Below are positions 23,538 to 34,389 of a stretch of 64,000 bases of DNA, piece after piece. The notes under the pieces were generated by a model. The model was not told the origin of the DNA, searched no databases, and saw nothing but the letters and a program-made list of their open reading frames with translations. How positions within the stretch are numbered: the first letter of the stretch is position 1; each line of letters opens with the position of its first letter. A program made the position numbers and the translations under genes. The DNA is from Kitagawia praeruptora. Lineage: Eukaryota > Streptophyta > Magnoliopsida > Apiales > Apiaceae. Where the stretch lies: contig CM075351.1 in assembly GCA_037693485.1 (NCBI GenBank), forward strand, positions 102,194,001-102,258,000, read 5' to 3'.

Positions 23538-24440
23538 CTTGATGCATGCCCTCGCTATTGTACAGTAAAAAGTAGGAGGCAGTAAACTGATGACGACGTC
23601 AACCTGTGTAAGGCCAAAAATTGCATTAGCAATTTAGATCGTGAACTAAAACATCTTGATTGAGCATGGAACAATAATTTGGCATCTATGTAATAGATAT
23701 CAAGAGATAGATAACCATCAGAAATGAAGCACATACTATTAAAAAAGAGTTCAATATTTTGATATAACCTTCTAAAGATATTATATAACATTATTAGCAA
23801 AAAAAAATCAAGATCAGATATTCTAAACTAGCTTCAAAAATAGTGATTATTTATTTACTTATTTGATAGTGATTGAAAAAAAAACATATCTCTTAAAGCA
23901 ATGACATGCCGCCTGATTTTATTTCCCTCTCGGACTTGGAACTATAATGTCATGTCTAAATTTATACAGATATTTTAAGGGAAGAGAAAGGATGTAAACT
24001 TGATACCTATAATAGAATAAGAATACTCAATCAGCTATAAAACTCTTGTAACATATTTCATATTGCCGAATGAAGCATTACTAATTCAAAGGTTATTCCT
24101 GATTGTTGTCACTTTTCCATGTAGATGATTTCAACTTAGGTAGTTAGGTTATTAACTTCTGTTAAAACTAGTTAAAGGTGGAATAATAGAAGTAATTCTA
24201 AAAACTCTACCTGTGACACATAGTTGCTGAGACTTTCGATATCCATCACATCAATCTGAGCTGCTGTCGCATTTGGAATACCTTTAACAATCTGAACGAA
24301 CATAAATTTAATATTGTAATGAATTGCATTTTAGATAGAGACACGGTTTAAAAGCAAAATACCACGAAAACAATGTAAGCCGCGCCACTTTGGTAGAGAT
24401 AGCAAGCATGCATCCAAGGGCAATCAAAGTCACTTTTACC
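23538..24440 (-). pseudogene. Captured fragment of lysine-ketoglutarate reductase/saccharopine dehydrogenase
   Basis: Two minus-strand exons keep splice borders. 24211-24291 reads GIPNATAAQIDVMDIESL after an AG acceptor and ends at CAG/GTAGAG. 23538-23603 reads VDVVISLLPP after ACACAG and ends AAG/GTATAT. They join in phase as NYVSQ-VDVVISLL, which matches the nucleotide-binding part of the saccharopine dehydrogenase half of plant LKR/SDH, the bifunctional enzyme of lysine breakdown. A decayed piece near 24370-24440 (ACYLY, compare ASLYLKDA) may be the preceding exon. The rest of the gene is absent. It is antisense to the transposon genes and keeps introns, so capture was at DNA level. Confidence 0.72.
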
Positions 24441-25111
24441 GGCCATGGATCTACTAATAGTATTTGTAGTCAATATATATACATTTAGGAACAGAACAAT
24501 TCTAGTGTCACCTGAAAATATCCCTGTTCTTAAACACTCAATACTTTGATATGTTTTTACATTTTTGTCTTCTTCTCTATAATCTGATACTTAGTTATGC
24601 AAATAACATAGTTCTTTTTATAATTTTACAATATTTAGTTAAAAAAAATTAATAATTAATTGAAATTAATAAAAAGTTCCCTTTTTATGGATCTTTTTTT
24701 CTGTTCTGCTGTAGACAATTTACAGTGCAAGTCTAGTCCATAGCTCCATCCTCTAAGCAATAAAACCATATTCCTTATTTGGTTGATCATAATGGTTTCT
24801 GCGTTCTCTCTAACTCAAAGAGACTATAAAATCAATGCCATATAAAATTGTAGTCTTCTGTAGCATATTATCAAGACAGGTAGCTACCCTGACTATTTTG
24901 AATTTGACAACTTCCATGTCTAAACCACAGAAAACCACGTGTAGTATGCTTTTATTGGTGAACTGCATTGAACTTCAAGGTCACTGAGGGTTAAGGAACA
25001 AGATTAATCAGTTATCATCGCATAATTTGATTGTTAAAATAAGATTTCATCAAGAACTCAAGAAGTTAATCACATTACTTACTGATGCGAAACTTTTTTA
25101 GAAGAAATCAT
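24441..25111. other. CACTA interior without recognised genes
   Basis: AT-rich sequence between the captured fragment and the first recognised exon of the Ulp1-type gene. A promoter for that gene would be expected here, but no convincing element is visible. Confidence 0.3.
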
Positions 25112-28100
25112 AGGTGCATAGAAGAAAGACTAGAGGTCCCACTTTGTGCAAAAAATTGAAAAAAAAAATTGCAAAGCCAAGTTCGGACTGCAGTATTGAG
25201 TTTGATGAAAAAGGAAACCCTGTTGGGGATATGGCTACCGAATTTGTGACTTATGTTGGAACAGCGGTTGAGTACATGTTAATATAAATATCAAGGGTTG
25301 GGATGTAGTTGGCGAGGGATTAAAGAATCTGATTTGGGAAGATATTCGGGTATGCAATTATATTCCTGAAATGTATTTAATGTTTACTCTTCGCATCCTT
25401 CATTTGTTTTACTAATTAAAATCAATTGTAATAGATGCACTGGAAGTTGAAGGATGATCAATTTAAAAAATCAGTAATGGAAGCTGCATCAAAAAGTTGG
25501 AGGGATTTCAAGGGGAATCTGGTTAGATATTTTTTAAGACAAAACAGGAATCCGTGTGAGACATATCCTTACATCACCGAATATGATTGGGAAACTTTTA
25601 AAAAGACGCGCGAATCTGATGAGTTCAAGGTAAAAATCAGTAATTAGTTGAGATGATTTTATTATCCTCTATAACATTTTTATGCAAACTTGTTTCTGTT
25701 TTACATTCTTAAATATATAGGAAATTAGTGAAAAAGCAAAAGAAAGTCAAAAACACAACAAAGATCCACATTTTATTGGAAAACGTGGATATAAAGGAAG
25801 TAGGGACAAGTGGTGCGAAGAAGATCCCATCGCTTCTTTAGACACAACCATTGATCCATCCATTTTATCCACTCAGCGTAGTTACGATTGGATAAGAGCA
25901 CGAACAAAAAAAATGAAGATTGGAGTTTCTACATCCCCAACGAGCATACGAGGGGAGTTTTTGAGAAAATGGTATGTACTGTTTCTCTGCTGCTTGCTTT
26001 ACTTAGACCAGAAACATTGGATATATTTTTTTACAAGTTACAACATGCTATTAGTCTGTCACCATGAATAGTATGCTTTATATTCATATTTATGTCACCT
26101 GATGGATGGTTCAAAAAAGTGGGAAGATGTACTTATAAAAAGTACAGGGAGATTTACAATACCTACCAAACCTAAGTTACTTATAAAAAGTACATGATCC
26201 TCTCCTGAACTTTAAATAATATGCAGATTGCAGAAGATGCATTAGAACATTACAGCATCATCCTAAAGATTGCACAGAAATACAACCAACTAATATACTG
26301 TTCAGCACATGATGATTAAGCTACATCCACAGCATGTCCTTTGCAACAATTAATTTTTTTCTTCCTTTTCATTAAGATAATACAGTTGAGCAGTTGCCCA
26401 ATTATCATGTTCCAATTAGGCGAAGAATTACACTACCTAGCAAAGGTTGCTTTTTCATAAAGATTATAATCTAAAGGTAGTAAGTTGGAAAAGAAATCAT
26501 GCTACAACTTGAACACTTACAATAATGTGTGGTCGCTTTCCGAGGGAAATGCTCTGTTGCACTTGATCCACCCCTCCAACAAGCTGCACCATTTAAAATG
26601 CAATAACTAGTATGACCTTTTAGCTTCATATTTAATAAAAAAAACTAAAAACTTTCTGCAGATTGTTATATATAAGAGTGGACATTGAAAGATAGGCATA
26701 GAAAGTGAGCAGGTGATGAAAGCTAGCTAAAGAGGATGACAGATTCACACATTACCTAAATATCACTGATATTGCCGATTACTCGGCATATAATAAATGG
26801 CCAAAAAACAAACGCTTCCTGAAGATTATACATAAACACAATCGATTAAAACAAGACTCACCACAGTGCACTTTACACCAATACCGGATCCTAATGCTTC
26901 AAACTGCTGAGCAATCTGGATCGCAAGTTCCCTGGATTGAAGGCACAATATTTAGAGAGCAAGAGATTAAATTAAACAATTAAAAAAACATACCTGGTTG
27001 GTGAAAGCACACAGGCGTAGAAGGCTTGTGGATTTTCTAGAAGAGATTGAAGGATGGGAATTACAAAAGCTCCGGTCTTACCAGACCCAGTTTGGGCAAC
27101 CCCAATCAGGTCCTTTCCTAAAAATACAAAACCCCATATTATTACATTACATTAATCAAATGGCCAACATGTACTCACTTATTCTATAAATGGCCACCCA
27201 ATCAGGTACTTTTTATAAGTAACTTAGGTTTGGTAGGTTTGGTAGGTACTTAAAATTGTCCAACATGTACTCACTTATTCTATAAATGTGCAGGGAGAAT
27301 TGGAAGGGCAAGTTTCTGATGGGTTATGGACCCCATGTGTGGTCACGATGACGTACTGACTCGTGCACTTGGGAATAAGGAGCATGGTGGACGCGTTAGA
27401 GGAGTTGGAGGAAGAGCAAAAATCAAGAATGTATTTGGATCAGAAAAAAGCAATAAAAGTGGGGTCGTTTCTATGGATGAAATAGATACAATCAAACAAG
27501 AAATTACCAAGAAAGTGAGGGAGGAGTGCCAAGAAATGATGAAAGTCCAGCTTCAAGGGATATTTGATCATTTAAAGCAGTTGGGTTTGCCACTTCTAGC
27601 TAATTTGGGGAATAAAGAGAAAGGTACACCATCAAATGAATTGGTTCGAAGTAGTTGTCAATCGGTGGACCAGCCAGAAATTTTTTCCAGATATCAAGGT
27701 AGTTTCTTAGATCAAGCTGGAACTTACGTTTTTCGCTGCCATCCCTATTACTATATATAAAATAAAAGAATTTCTATCACACATAATTTACATAGCTAGG
27801 AGTATTGTACATTATTTTTGTCCTGCAGTGCATTTTGGAGGATGGGGCTGAGGTTGGAGACAACTAGAACCATAGTCACCATTCCCTGTTAATTATCTGA
27901 ATAATTATCATGTCGTTCAAAAACCTAATTAATTGAGATTAGGCACTTAAAGCAGTAAGTCCTGGTGTTAATAATACGTAGAACCATAGTCACCATTCCC
28001 TGTTAATTATCATGTCGTTTCAAAATTAATTCCCACTTATACAAACCCCAGTTAAGTTTTGGTTGGTAATAGATTTTGTGGCCGGAACGAAATCAATATT

Positions 28101-30938
28101 AATCCAGGTATCCAACTGTTCGTATTTACCAATAATGCTAAATCATTGATAATTGATAATTAGGAATGCTAAATCATTGGAATGCTAAATCATTGATAAT
28201 TCCATATGACCGGAATTTGAATTTTATATTTACCAATAATGCTAAACAAGAATGATGCAGATTACTAAAATATTCATAGTATTTTAAGAGCAAGCAAACG
28301 AAGGATTTTTGTTGGCAATAAAGGTGATAATCATAATGTATTAAAACTTTCTTGCCGTGGTGGTGCTTCTGACTGTGCAAGCAGCTGACTGCTGAGTCTC
28401 TTAGTTGGTGTTTTGTTGTTCCTTGCATTCTACTTAAAAAAAATCTTTAAAATATTCAGGATTACTGTCATAGTTATCTAAATGTAGCACATATCAATGA
28501 AAGCGAGGAGTTACTGTAAAAAAATTATATGAGACAGGTTACTGCTGTAGTTATCTTCAACCTTAATAAAATCATTGACATTTCTTATTATCCAGTTGAG
28601 ACAGCTACAAGGTCTTAGTAAAAAATTTTACTATTGTTTTCTTCCAAATTTGAGCTAGATGCCTAGATTATTAAGGTCTAACCCTCTGTTTTTCAAGTGT
28701 CAAGGGCAAAGTAGCATCAAAATGATTAATTTTGAGAAAACAATACTACCATATGAGATGTACTCAGAAGTCCAGCTAGTAAAGTAAGTTTTGGGATAAG
28801 CTTTTGGCATTGTGTTCGAAAATTGGTTGCTTTGGAGGTTTTTATGCTTGTCCTTTAAGTTGGAACATGATAGCATCTGTGACTCTTTCATTCTGTAATG
28901 CATTGCTTTCAAAATTGTAGGATTGAGTTTGATCACTTGAGATAGTTGTACATGTTCAACCGAATATAAGATTGACCTGGTTCTGAGATCTGGGATTATG
29001 GGGAATTTGTTGTGCAATACTTGTCATGAAAATATCTATTATACAACTGAAGCTTATTGTCGACAGGATCTCACAACACTAATGATTATAGACTGTAAAA
29101 CTTGAAAAAGCAGGTTAGCATGATGGAAATATATTTCAGTAAGATATCCGACCATCTATCTCAGTTTTACTTTTATCAATGCAGATTGCAACCTTGTGTC
29201 GTCTATGCATTCAACATCCTGACAAAGGAAGGGTTGTTATAGCAAGAGGGCAAGTTTTTCCATTACATAGCGAGGGAGAAAATTTTATTCATGGCAAACC
29301 AATTGCGCCAAGTAATGTGAAAGTATGTGTGGATGAAGTTGAAGTTGAATTTCAACTTGCCCCCCTTCCGGTGCCCTGTGGTGAACATGAAACAGTAGGC
29401 AATACAGTTGGTAGCTTTGTTGAGTGGCCAAAGGATCTGGTCATCTTGGGGCAGGTAATTTTATTGCTATTTAAATTCATTCATTTAGTTAATGCTATAC
29501 ATTACACACCCGAACATGCATTAATGTCTGCTCAAATTTCTACTAATATGAATGGAGAGATAATTAGAAAAAAAATCTGGTTTTAACATAATTTGTTTGT
29601 AATTAGGAACCTGAGAAGAAAAAAGGCGTTAAGATAGCTCAACGGAAACTAAACAAGGTTGTTAGTAAAGAGTCAACAACACCTATTCTCAAGAATCAAT
29701 CTTTGCACAATGATGACAAATTAAGTGAAAAATGCCGAACTTTACGTTTCTTGGTTGATAATAGTCCTCCTGATTCTTCTACTACCGTTGCTAAAGATTT
29801 GGAGTTGTTTAAGTTTCAAAGTGCTGAAGTTCCTATATACGTCACCCCGGGAGATATCAATGAGTTTTTGAGGTTAAGTTGCCTTAATATACCGGTTCTG
29901 CAGATTTTTATGATGTAAGACTGAAATTTCTTGCTCAATCTTTTTAAAGATATAATTATATATTTATTGTGCATAACAACTAACAATGCAGAATCCATAT
30001 CACATTAAAGGTACATTCATAAATTGTGCAAGGATTTGGAAGATAATTCATTTGCATTCCTGTGTCCATCTGTATTAACATCGGCATCTAAGCATCATGA
30101 TGATACATCTAGATACATGTCTGAGGTAATGAAAGATGCCAAGGAAAAACGTTTTATCCTAGCACCGTACATTCAAAGGTACATAAGTATTTGTTAAGTT
30201 CTATGATTGAATGAAGACACACAACTACACTTTTAATTTTAAGCATGTTTGAATTGCAGTAAGCACTGGATGTTGCTTATGTTTTGTGTTGATGAAAGTG
30301 CTGTATACGTGTTTGATCCACTAAAACAAAAACGACACATTCACGTGAAGGCTCCTTGGGAAACGTAAGCTATGAAAAAATTTAAATCTTGAAAGGCTCC
30401 TTAATTTACTTTTTAAGTAGTTCAAAACTTTTTTATATATTTATTTTTTTATTCCTCTGTAACATGCAGGGCATATAAAGTATATACTAAATTTGGTGGT
30501 AGGAAAAATAATCAGAATAACTTACTTTGGTACCATGAGGTTGTTCAGGTACTATACTTATTTGTTTTTCTTGAAAGTTCTTTTCTGTTTTATCTCGATT
30601 TTAAATATTTTGAGTTTGTTTTGTAGTGTCCTCAACAAAAAGGAGGCACAGAATGTGGTTATTTTGTGATGAGATATATGTATGACATAGTCATGTTATC
30701 TCGTAAAGATCCTAAAGTTAAGTGGGCAGAGGTACGAACTATATTCATCTTCATCTCCTTGATCATTGCCATTATGAAATATATTGTTAAGGAGTGAATG
30801 TAGTAGAAACAAAAATTACTTGTAGATAAAATTAACAATTCTTTTGGCATGCAGGTTCTTGGAAAAAGATACACAAATCAACAAATTGAAGAAATTCGAG
30901 ATATTTGGGCAGATTATTTAACTCGCGAATATATGTGA
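25112..30938 (+). CDS. CACTA second gene: plant transposon protein with C-terminal Ulp1/C48 protease (spliced)
   Basis: Exons are supported near 25112-25349, 25435-25629, 25721-25971, 27294-27698, 29185-29454, 29607-29914, about 30012-30178, 30260-30364, 30470-30548, 30627-30731 and 30855-30938, mostly with GT/AG borders. The N-terminal part (KSVMEAASKSWRDFKGNLV, SYDWIRARTKK, HGGRVRGVGG) is Transposase_24-like. The 29185 exon carries the DUF8039-like domain (LPVPCGEHETVGNTVGSFVE). The final exons form a C48 protease: KHWMLL (His 30264), VFDPLKQ (Asp 30315), Gln 30633 or 30636 and TECGYFVM (Cys 30654), ending at TGA 30936-30938. The catalytic residues are present. Apparent frame breaks occur near 25275 and 27330, so the N-terminal half may be damaged. 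Proteins of this type may deconjugate SUMO-like modifiers; the target is unknown. Confidence 0.75.
26162..27237. repeat. Perfect 32-bp inverted repeat bracketing a captured gene fragment
   Basis: CCTACCAAACCTAAGTTACT and the 12 bases after it (26162-26193) are exactly inverted at 27206-27237. The enclosed DNA holds a DEAD-box fragment. Just right of it, CCAACATGTACTCACTTATT plus nine bases occurs twice exactly (27164-27192 and 27260-27288). The whole block lies in an intron of the Ulp1-type gene. Confidence 0.9.
26521..27117 (-). pseudogene. Captured fragment of a DEAD-box RNA helicase (DDX47/RRP3/RH10-like)
   Basis: Three consecutive minus-strand exons are recognisable. 26994-27117 reads GKDLIGVAQTGSGKTGAF (motif I, ATP binding) through ENPQAFYACVLSPT (motif Ia). 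26862-26931 reads ELAIQIAEQFEALGSGIG. 26521-26583 reads LVGGVDQVQQSISLGKRPHI. Borders follow GT/AG. The order and wording match the N-terminal helicase lobe of the DDX47/RRP3 group, which acts in rRNA maturation. The DEAD motif and everything after it are missing, so it cannot code a helicase. It lies antisense in an intron of the transposon gene. Confidence 0.85.
27699..29184. other. Long intron-like stretch of the Ulp1-type gene
   Basis: A possible small exon follows CTGCAG near 27829 (GTGCATTTTGGAGGATGGGG) but cannot be placed. GAACCATAGTCACCATTCCC is repeated near 27866 and 27981, and AATGCTAAATCATTG repeats around 28135-28195. Otherwise noncoding. Confidence 0.4.
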
Positions 30939-31328
30939 TCGGGTACATGACTTTTAAGTTCAAAAAATCTTTTTGTTTTTAAAAAAAAAATACTCAATAA
31001 TATTTTACTTGTGAATATATTTTATTTGTACTTTTGTGCTAACAAGTTCATACACATGCATAATTTTTGTAGGTGCTGGAAAGGAGGAGTAGGAGGAGTA
31101 TGATATGATCTTACCTTGCAGCTATCGGAAAATGGATACTATATTTTGGATTTAGATAGTCATGATGTATGTTGAATTAAATGTATAACATAGTTACTTG
31201 GATCAAGTTAAATATTGTAGATGTATTTTCAAGCATGTAATAATAATTATTTTAATTTAATTAATCACTTTGGTGAGAAATTTGCATTGCAAGTATTACT
31301 ATTTTTTGGTTTGTAATAACAGGAATTT

Positions 31329-31369
<41 letters not shown>

Positions 31370-31400
31370 TATAAACAGGGGGAAAACTGTCATTTTTCAA
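30939..31400. other. 3' flank of the Ulp1-type gene with (TA)n
   Basis: AT-rich, with a (TA)n tract at about 31331-31365. No coding sequence; the subterminal repeats begin just beyond. Confidence 0.5.
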
Positions 31401-31951
31401 ATCACATATACGTCGGTTGTAAGTATCATATACGTCGCCCTTTTAGTCTTATACGTCGGCTTTCTTTATGACATTATACGTCGCCCTTTCAGTCTTATAC
31501 GTCGGTCTTTTTATGGCATTATACGACGGCTTTTTTGTCATATACGTCCCCCTTTTAGTCTTATACGTCGGCTTTCTTTATGACATTATACGTCGCCCTT
31601 TCAGTCTTATACGTCGGTCTTTTTATGACATTATACGACGGCTTTTTTGTCATATACGTCGGCCTTTTTATGTCATTATACGACGGCTTTTTGGGTCTTA
31701 TACGTCGGTCATTTTTATGCCATTATACGACGCCCTTTTAGGTCTTATACGTCGGTGTTTTTATGACAATATACGTCGCATATTCAGGTCTTATACGTCG
31801 GTCTTTTAGCCGACGTATATTAAGCTTTATACGTCGGTCTTTTAGTCGACGTAAAAGGCAGTGGATTTATACGACGCCTCTGTATACGTCGCCAAAAAGC
31901 CGACGTAAAAGACCAAAAAATGCGACGTAAAAGGTCAGTTTTGTACTAGTG
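31400..31951. repeat. 3' subterminal TACGTCG repeats and terminus
   Basis: About 25 copies of TATACGTCGG, TATACGTCGC or TATACGACGG at 20-30 bp spacing, all in one orientation until about 31810, where inverted copies such as CCGACGTA appear. The block ends TACTAGTG. It is denser than the 5' block. The 113-residue open frame across it is a repeat artefact. Confidence 0.92.
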
Positions 31952-31954
31952 AAT

Positions 31955-32319
31955 ATTAGTATTTAAACATTTTATTTTTTTATTGTAATTTATTTTTTTA
32001 TTTAATATTATACAAAAATAGAACACGATAAGTACACGACACATAATTACACGAACACGAAATATATGGACCCTAAATGGGTTACGTTTTGATTTAACGT
32101 TGAGGTAAACACGAAAATATACTATACAAATATATACGACACAAATGTACATGTCATGAATGAGTTGTCAGGTCTAACATGTACAACCGCCACAAATGAG
32201 TTCAATAAATTTATTTTTATTTTAAAAATAATTTGATTAAAAATAAAAGAGATAATATTTTTTTAGAAATAAATGAATAAATGTAAAGGGATATTGTACA
32301 GAAGAGAAGAGTCCTTGAC
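31955..32319. repeat. ACACGA-rich dispersed repeat, right half
   Basis: Contains ACACGAACACGAAATATATG and TACGACACAAATGTACATG, the continuation of the repeat at 16780-17153, followed by AT-rich sequence up to the LINE insertion at 32333. No gene. Confidence 0.55.
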
Positions 32320-32332
32320 TCCTTGCCACGTT

Positions 32333-33019
32333 CAATCGCCGATTTGCGCCTTTGTCTACGAAAGTCAGGGAAGGGAGGTTGAGATGGTTCGGCCACGTTC
32401 GTAGGAGGTTGGCTGAAGCCCCAATGAGGAGGGTCAAGAGTCTTTCGGTGGTGGGCGCGAGGAGGAGAGGTATACCGAGGAGGTCGTGGGAAGAGCATCT
32501 TAGGTTGGATCTGAAGGCCTTAAACCTAGAGGAGACCATGATCGCGGATAGGTGTTCTTGGAGGCGCTAGATCAGAGTGGTGGATTCTCTTCTAGGGAGC
32601 GGCTCTGTTGTTGAGAGGCTCAGAGTTGGGATGTCTCGGCTAGCTTTATTTAGAAGTTTGGCTTTATCGCTCTCTTTTTTCATTTTTATTATCTTCTGTT
32701 TTCTGGTTTTGCAGTTGCAGGGAACTTGCCTCGGTGGCATCGTAGAGCTGAGTGTCTTGTAGAGTGGAGTAGTCAATCCCCTGGTAGGTAAGCCCCATGT
32801 GTTCGAAGCCATGGGCTCAGGTATGACCATGAAACTCTTACGAATCGTAGTCAGCCCTTCAGGTTATCACTCATTTTAGCTTATTGTGCACTTAGCCGGG
32901 GGTCTTCACGGAAACAGCATCCTTGCCGTTAAAAGTAGGGGTATGATCTGCGTACATCTCACCCCCCAGACCCTGCTCTCTGCGGGATATACTGGGTATG
33001 TTTGGTTTGGTTTGGTTTT
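32333..33019 (+). mobile_element. 5'-truncated RTE-type LINE
   Basis: 32334-32570 encodes the very end of an RTE reverse-transcriptase protein (RFAPLSTKVREGRLRWFGHV, then PRRSWEEHLRLDLKALNLEE, stop TAG). The 3' tail has the family's usual wording, GATCTGCGTACATCTCACCC and CAGACCCTGCTCTCTGCGGG, and ends in TTTGG repeats. TCCTTGCCACGTT is duplicated exactly at 32320-32332 and 33020-33032. Target duplication, truncation and tail together show a dead-on-arrival insertion. Confidence 0.92.
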
Positions 33020-33032
33020 TCCTTGCCACGTT

Positions 33033-33519
33033 TAATATATTGGCATCGATAAATTTTATTAATTTATTAAAATTATTAATCAATCAAAATTAATTTTAGA
33101 CTTTTGTTATTATGTTGGTACAAAAAATTCATATTGAAAATATTATTTTATCATGGTATCGAGTATTAATTTAACGAGATTTTACTATATTTTATTCCAA
33201 TATTCTATTTCCATCCAATCTTTTCCTTCAATTAATCATTTTCCAGAAATAATTTATGGTATCGTATTGTGTTTTTCAAAAAAATTTAAGATTGTTAAAA
33301 AAATTAATTTAGTCACATTTAAATAATATAGATATTCAGTGGTTAAAATTATTTTGACTTTATAAGTTTGAGTACTTTTGTTATTAAGTTTCAAAAGATC
33401 AAGTTAAAATAAATTAACTAAAATAAAAACTTTCAAGAAAACACAATAATTTTAAACATAAATTAAAAAATTGTGTATCGACTAAATTTCAAAATTTTAT
33501 AAACAAAACATGTCTCTTA
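33033..33519. other. AT-rich spacer
   Basis: No coding sequence, RNA gene or element boundary is visible. Confidence 0.4.
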
Positions 33520-33528
33520 TGTTTAGAC

Positions 33529-33987
33529 CATGGTTCTAAAAATCGGGTAACTCGTCGATTAATCGGCCGACAAATCGGAAGTCGGAGACCTTCCGATCAA
33601 TGGATCAAAATCGTCGAAAAATCGGGTCAACACCAGCAAAAATCGGAGAAAAAATAAGCTTATCGGCCCCCCTCCACCAATATACACACTAGAAAACCAC
33701 AAAAAAAGACGAACTAACTATATAAATATGGGTATCATATTATTTAGTTTAAGAAGACGAAATCAATAGTGGTTTTACCTTGAAGATTAGTGAGAGAAAT
33801 TAGAGGGAGAGAAACAAGAGAGAAAGAATAGAGACAGTCGGAAAAGAAAAAGGAAGAAGAAAGAAAAAGCTGAAGAAGAAGGAAGAAGAAAGAAAAAGAA
33901 GAGAGCGACAAAAAAAATTGGTGATTTCCATAAATCGCAAATTGTTAGCTCTACCGATTTAGTCCGATCAGCGATTTTTGTAACATT
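33529..33987. mobile_element. MULE-like MITE of the GGTTCTAAAAATCGG family
   Basis: The left end is CATGGTTCTAAAAATCGGG and the right end GCGATTTTTGTAACATT, imperfect inverted copies. Flanks TGTTTAGAC (33520-33528) and GGTTCAGAC (33988-33996) resemble a 9-bp target duplication with two changes. The interior has CGATTAATCGG-type repeats and a purine-rich GAGAGAAA tract. Its termini are similar to the element at 55982-56248. Confidence 0.6.
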
Positions 33988-34194
33988 GGTTCAGACAAAA
34001 AAAAAAGATGGGAATTAAGAAATGGGTACATTTCTTATGATTAATATGTAAAATAAGAAAAAGAAAATTAGCTTAGTATCATAATTGACATGTCAGCATA
34101 CACGTTAATCTTTTGGATAATAAATATAAAATTTGGTGAGAATTGGAGGGAACACCATGAACCAATATTTTTTAAAAAATTCCATCCACAAATT

Positions 34195-34386
34195 GGTAAG
34201 TGAAAATCTTTTAGCTACGATAACAAATTAACTACAATAGGCAATTAGTTTTCTTAATAAAAAATTTACAGATTTCCCACCAATATTTCTTACAATTAAG
34301 TCTTGGTAGCTAAAAGTAATTTTTAGCTACCAATTTTTATTGATAAGGTAAATTAATGGTAGGTAAATATCAGATATTTTGTAGTG
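34195..34386. mobile_element. Remnant CACTA-type right end
   Basis: Ends AGATATTTTGTAGTG at 34386 (inverse CACTACAAAATATCT), preceded by repeated TAGCTAC/GTAGCTA motifs like subterminal repeats. No partner terminus is recognised nearby; 34000-34195 holds nothing else. Confidence 0.45.
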
Positions 34387-34389
34387 CCT

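Larger units (their letters stand above)
17157..31951 (+). mobile_element. Full-length CACTA (En/Spm) element, 14.8 kb
   Basis: The left terminus is CACTAGTACAAAACTGA at 17157; the right terminus is its inverse, ending TACTAGTG at 31951. About 30 bp match with one difference. AAT is duplicated immediately outside both ends (17154-17156 and 31952-31954). Subterminal regions are full of TACGTCGG/TACGTCGC motifs. Inside are a CT-rich leader, a transposase gene (19434-22622), a spliced Ulp1-type gene (25112-30938) and two antisense host gene fragments. The transposase gene has one premature stop, so the copy probably needs a helper to move. Confidence 0.95.

Noticed and set aside
31468..31809. 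113-codon open frame on the plus strand
   Set aside because: It runs through the CACTA subterminal TACGTCG repeats and has repeat-driven composition.
32217..32539. Minus-strand frames over the RTE LINE
   Set aside because: Antisense of the LINE coding end, which is clear on the plus strand.
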